Assembly: GCF_003144195.1 (NCBI RefSeq)
Contig: NW_020290079.1
Location: forward strand, 1 to 36,890
Direction of reading: 5' to 3'
From: Ceraceosorus guamensis
Lineage: Eukaryota > Basidiomycota > Exobasidiomycetes > Ceraceosorales > Ceraceosoraceae
Length of the DNA stretch: 36,890 nucleotides
Under the pieces are notes generated by a model. The model had not been told where the DNA came from. It saw only the letters and a program-made list of their open reading frames with translations, and made no database searches. Every line of letters begins with the position of its first letter. Position 1 is the stretch's first letter. The position numbers were made by a program, and so were the translations under genes. This document shows, piece by piece, positions 34,202-36,890 of this stretch.

Positions 34202-34450
34202 TCATTGGTAAGTTTCCGGCTTGTTCCAAATCAATTGAGCATTCGCTTGCCTTGCAAGTGCCGCATGAGCGACGTGGGCCCACAGATCTGTCCTTGTACT
34301 GCTGAAGTAGGGCTGGAGTTCGTTGATCTTCACATTCAGGCTCTCTGCCAGATTTTGGTCAAGCCTTAGTCATTTTGCTTCATTGGCCTTGACACTCACC
34401 AAGGTGGCTCAGACGTTGGTGAAATTACAGGTCGCTTGCTCGGCCGCCAT
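34202..34450 (-). pseudogene. Decayed coiled-coil gene fragment
   Basis: One minus-strand frame from ATG at 34450 to TGA at 34202 reads ATLVSVKANEAK, then LDQNLAESLNVKINELQPYF and LARQANAQLIWNKPETYQ. This is a strongly helical, heptad-like sequence that looks like real former coding DNA. It is interrupted by TGA at 34411-34409 and 34372-34370. A GTGAGT donor and CTAAG acceptor bracket the second stop (34383-34365). Splicing there (33 nt or less) seems too short, so decay is the simpler reading. Too fragmented for ordinary ORF scans. Family unknown. Confidence 0.45.
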
Positions 34451-35695
34451 TTGTCATCAAAGCAGGGTTGATTCTCGCAATGGGGAGCAGCCGGGGAAAT
34501 TGTGCGCTTGAGTGGGATGGTTTTGTCACACAGCTGCAAAGTGGGTCAGTGGAGAGGAATGACTCAGATGTAGTATCTGTGAAAACAAAAAGAGCAGAAG
34601 ATGCGAGCCATGAATTTACCAAAACATGTACAATCAATTATTTACCATTTAGCAAACAGCGCTGTCTGTGCTAATGAGGCTGATCCCTCGAGCAATAAGC
34701 GATGCAATGAAGTCGACTGCGCGAGCAAGATTACTCTCGCTGGTAGGCTAAAGAAAAACGTGACACTCACCTCAAGTGAGTGTTCTTTCTCTTGCATATG
34801 AAAAGCAGTCGCATATAGACTCCCTGAAATTGCTCAAATCTTGAGCACTTCGAGCGTGGAAGGGTAAAGAAAAACACAACGAGCATCTGTGTTGCATTCG
34901 TTTGTAATGATTGTGATCAATTACCAAGCACATCAATGTTGTGCACATCATTGTTGAGGATGTTGCTGGCGGCAAGAAGAGGTGAAACAAAACGCGCTGC
35001 GTTTGCCAGCAAGCTCACAAAAATGCTTGCACCGTTAGCGAAGACTTATTCATCAGCATTCGCCAACAACTACGCGTTTGGACTACATTCTATAAACATT
35101 TTTTGTGCTGTGTATTATTCTTGGAGCTGCCGGCTCTGTAGTGGCGGCGCAAATGCCACCCCACAAAAACAGAAGACCGTGGGTAGCAGAAAACGGCGTT
35201 TCATCTGTCCCCGCATCGTTCCAACGTATAGTGTATTGTACACGATCTCTAAATCGGCATTCATTCGTAACCGTTGCATTCTGCAGGGAATGGTTGAGGC
35301 AGGACGCAGTGGTCCTGCAGGAAGCAGAATTAGACACCTCTCTTGCGGTAAGTAAGTGTGTGCCATTCCTGCATTCTGCTGTTGTAAAAGTAGATCGTGG
35401 CATAGACGTCTTCAGGTCAGAGAATGTCAAAGATGATGCAGGAATAGGATGACAAGCAGACAGCAACCGACGGACTCCGCAAGCTCAACGCTTCAGCTTT
35501 GTCTATGGGCTCAACGCTTCAGGTATACCTCCTTCGCCGTTCAGCCAGAGGGTCCGTTTCTCTAACCAAAGCGCGTCACTCGCCTTGTCCGCAACATCGC
35601 CTTTGACGAGCATAAGAAAGTTGCTTGAAGTGGAACCCAGTATAGAGAGAAGCAGATCTATCAGAACGAACATCGTTTTGGTGGTTGTTTTCTAA
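34451..35695. other. Interval with ambiguous ORFs
   Basis: The segment 35083-35466 is open in two plus-strand frames and one minus-strand frame. One plus frame begins with a signal-peptide-like CIILGAAGSVVAAQ but no ATG. A GTAAGTAAG donor lies at 35349 on the plus strand. I cannot choose a gene model. The remainder is AT-rich and contains no recognisable feature apart from a CTCAACGCTTCAG direct repeat at about 35483 and 35510. Confidence 0.35.
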
Positions 35696-35702
35696 ATTTT
35701 CA

Positions 35703-36187
35703 GGTTTTTGTGGGTTTCAAGGAATCTTTTGAGGAGTGGACAAGACAGCGAGAAGTCGACGACGACAAAGCGATGTGTGCTGCGTCGATGCGGGGTTTCG
35801 GAAGAGTCAGTAGAGCTTTTTGGTCCGTCTGGGTCATAGTGCCAGCGTGTGTTGTCCATTCATCTCCTCTGAAGGAGCAAGTAGGAAGACAACAACAACA
35901 AGGCAATGTGTGTAGAAGACAACAACAACAAGGCAATGTGTGTAGCGTTGATGTGGTCCACGTTACCAGCTGGTACTCTCTCTACATCTCCTCAACCATC
36001 TTGCATGGCCACTTTGACCATCCTATCCACAAGCAGCAATGCTGTAGTGGCTCATCTAGTTGTGAATAGAATCTCAGAGCAAGAAACGCCAACTCGGGTA
36101 GACCACAAATTTCTAAAGCTCAAGGATAAAAGCCAGGCGGACAATCCACTGCTTGAACGCCTTGGCCAGCGAAGAGACTTCGAATGA
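35703..36187 (+). CDS. Possible exon(s) of an unknown gene
   Basis: After a strong acceptor (AAATTTTCAG, ending about 35702) the frame gives FVGFKESFEEWTRQREVDDD, then SRAFWSVWVIVPACVV, a possible transmembrane helix, then two QQQQGNVC repeats and a stop at 36069. A second frame, overlapping from about 35906, gives EDNNNKAMCV and runs to a stop at 36187 (VDHKFLKLKDKSQADN). Which frame is used after the repeat is unclear. No first exon was found. Confidence 0.3.
35884..35943 (+). repeat. 30-bp tandem duplication
   Basis: Two near-perfect copies of a unit containing GAAGACAACAACAACAAGGC followed by AATGTGTGTA. The unit is a multiple of three and encodes QQQQGNVCRR or EDNNNKAMCV depending on frame. 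Confidence 0.9.
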
Positions 36188-36327
36188 ATGTGATGATGAC
36201 AGCAGAGATAGTAGCATCGCAACGTCTCTCAAACGTTGCTAGCAAAGAGACTTCAAACGAAGGTAATGGTGGGATAATAGGATATTGGCGTACCAGCGTC
36301 TAAATTAGACGTGGCGATGAAGCCAAA

Positions 36328-36355
36328 GGCCAATGCTCATGGATGAGCATTGGCC
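36328..36355. repeat. Perfect 13-bp inverted repeat with 2-bp spacer
   Basis: GGCCAATGCTCAT and ATGAGCATTGGCC face each other around GG. It overlaps the stop of the 36.3-kb coding region, at the place where paralogues encode AHWMSFGL. It arose by small changes in a formerly coding stretch. It could act as a hairpin, but no terminator role is implied. Confidence 0.85.
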
Positions 36356-36890
36356 AGTGCTGCCCAAGAGCGGACGTTCTCCACGAGGGGGCAAATGAAC
36401 GCGGAAACGAGAGGAGCGCTAATCTCCACACAGTGAGCAAAGTGGGCGCTCGCGCCAGAGATTGTCTTCTCGACCAGAGGGCCAAGGAAAGCGCAAACGG
36501 CCAGAAGACGTGGCGCACTGATCTCCACGCAGTGGGCGAATTGAGCGCTTGTGCGAGAGATCGTCTTCTCCACCAGAGGGCCAAGGAAAGCGCAAACGGC
36601 CAGAAGGTGAGGTGCAGTATGCTGCGCAAGGCGCGTCAGCGTGGCCTTTGCAGTCGAGCCCATGTCGTGGGCCAGAGACGAGAAGGTGACCGCTGGCGTG
36701 GGACTTGGCGTCTTCCCAACAATGTCCAGCACTGCATCTTTGACCAGCTGTCCGAGGGTGGGCAATGGGGTCGGCCCATTCCAGAACCTAACGAGGTAAT
36801 CTGGAAGCTTGTCTAGCGCCTTGAGCCAGCTAGAGAACGTCGGCTCCTTTGCATCGGTGTAAGAGGCGCGTCAGCGTGGCCTTTGCAGTC
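36337..36890 (-). CDS. EPTF-motif repeat protein, third copy (partial at right edge)
   Basis: The minus-strand frame reads YTDAKEPTFSSWLKALDKLP, RFWNGPTPLPTLGQ and PAVTFSSLAHD, then repeats RLLAVCAFLGPLVEKTIS of 33 residues (two nearly identical and a diverged third). It ends at NAHP with TGA at 36337-36339, where sister copies continue WMSFGLW. It is homologous to the copies at 31.4 and 32.0 kb. Upstream of YTDA the frame meets a stop at about 36871. The last 27 bases of the window duplicate a segment of its own C-terminal region, so the transmembrane and coiled-coil part is not seen. It is either a truncated tandem copy or an assembly-edge artefact. Confidence 0.6.
36410..36607 (-). repeat. 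99-bp tandem repeat in coding sequence (2 copies)
   Basis: CCAAGGAAAGCGCAAACGGC occurs at 36482 and 36581, exactly 99 bp apart, with close similarity across the unit. Each codes one 33-residue hydrophobic module. Confidence 0.9.
36864..36890. repeat. 27-bp exact copy of 36629-36655 at the window edge
   Basis: The terminal bases AGGCGCGTCAGCGTGGCCTT plus TGCAGTC recur exactly 235 bp to the left. Confidence 0.9.

Noticed and set aside
19929-34450. TGA read as a sense codon in this organism
   Set aside because: MPC2, ENP2, GCP3, the secreted protein and DHS all end in TGA at the expected place, so standard termination applies.
35083-35466. Secreted-protein-like plus ORF (CIILGAAGSVVAAQ) and competing minus ORF
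   Set aside because: The plus frame has no ATG and follows a stop closely; the opposite strand is equally open. No basis to choose.

Overview
The window reads as nuclear DNA of a basidiomycete fungus, most likely a smut-type lineage (Ustilaginomycotina). That placement is an inference from gene content and style, not a species call. Genes carry many short GT-AG introns (about 50-80 bp, GTGAGT donors, CTGAC-type branch sites), are densely packed, and swap strand often.

Positions 1 to about 16,520 form a conserved housekeeping block. In order: the 5' part of an OCA1-like tyrosine phosphatase (minus, running off the left edge); a two-exon secreted Gln-rich protein (plus); mitochondrial pyruvate carrier subunit MPC2 (minus); the WD40/NUC153 ribosome-biogenesis factor ENP2/NOL10 (plus); gamma-tubulin complex protein 3 (minus, about 12 exons); DNA primase small subunit PRI1 (plus); and deoxyhypusine synthase (plus, five exons). 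GCP3 and PRI1 share a divergent promoter with three ACGCGT boxes, the classic MBF/MCB element of G1/S genes.

At about 16.5 kb the character changes. From there to the right edge I recognise no conserved metabolic or structural gene. The block holds a 49-bp minisatellite, a tandem array of a coding cassette, a TA-flanked 467-bp MITE, a 120-N gap with the same 49 bp on both sides, and lineage-specific genes for coiled-coil, membrane-anchored proteins. Several share a layout: a tiny hydrophobic first exon, then a phase-2 intron, then helical or coiled-coil sequence (loci at 19.8, 22.9 and 24.8 kb). Others are visible paralogues of each other (20.1 kb plus against 28.6 kb minus). A tandem set on the minus strand (31.4, 32.0-33.4 and 36.3-36.9 kb) shares a motif of the form Y-x-D-A-x-E-P-T-F followed by C-terminal repeats of 32-33 residues.

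Many accessory loci carry one or two in-frame stops, each one C-to-T change away from an Arg or Gln codon. This suggests gene decay by CpG deamination or a RIP-like process, although recoding or unrecognised splicing is not excluded. The accessory half looks like a dynamic, possibly subtelomeric, fast-evolving block next to a stable housekeeping block.
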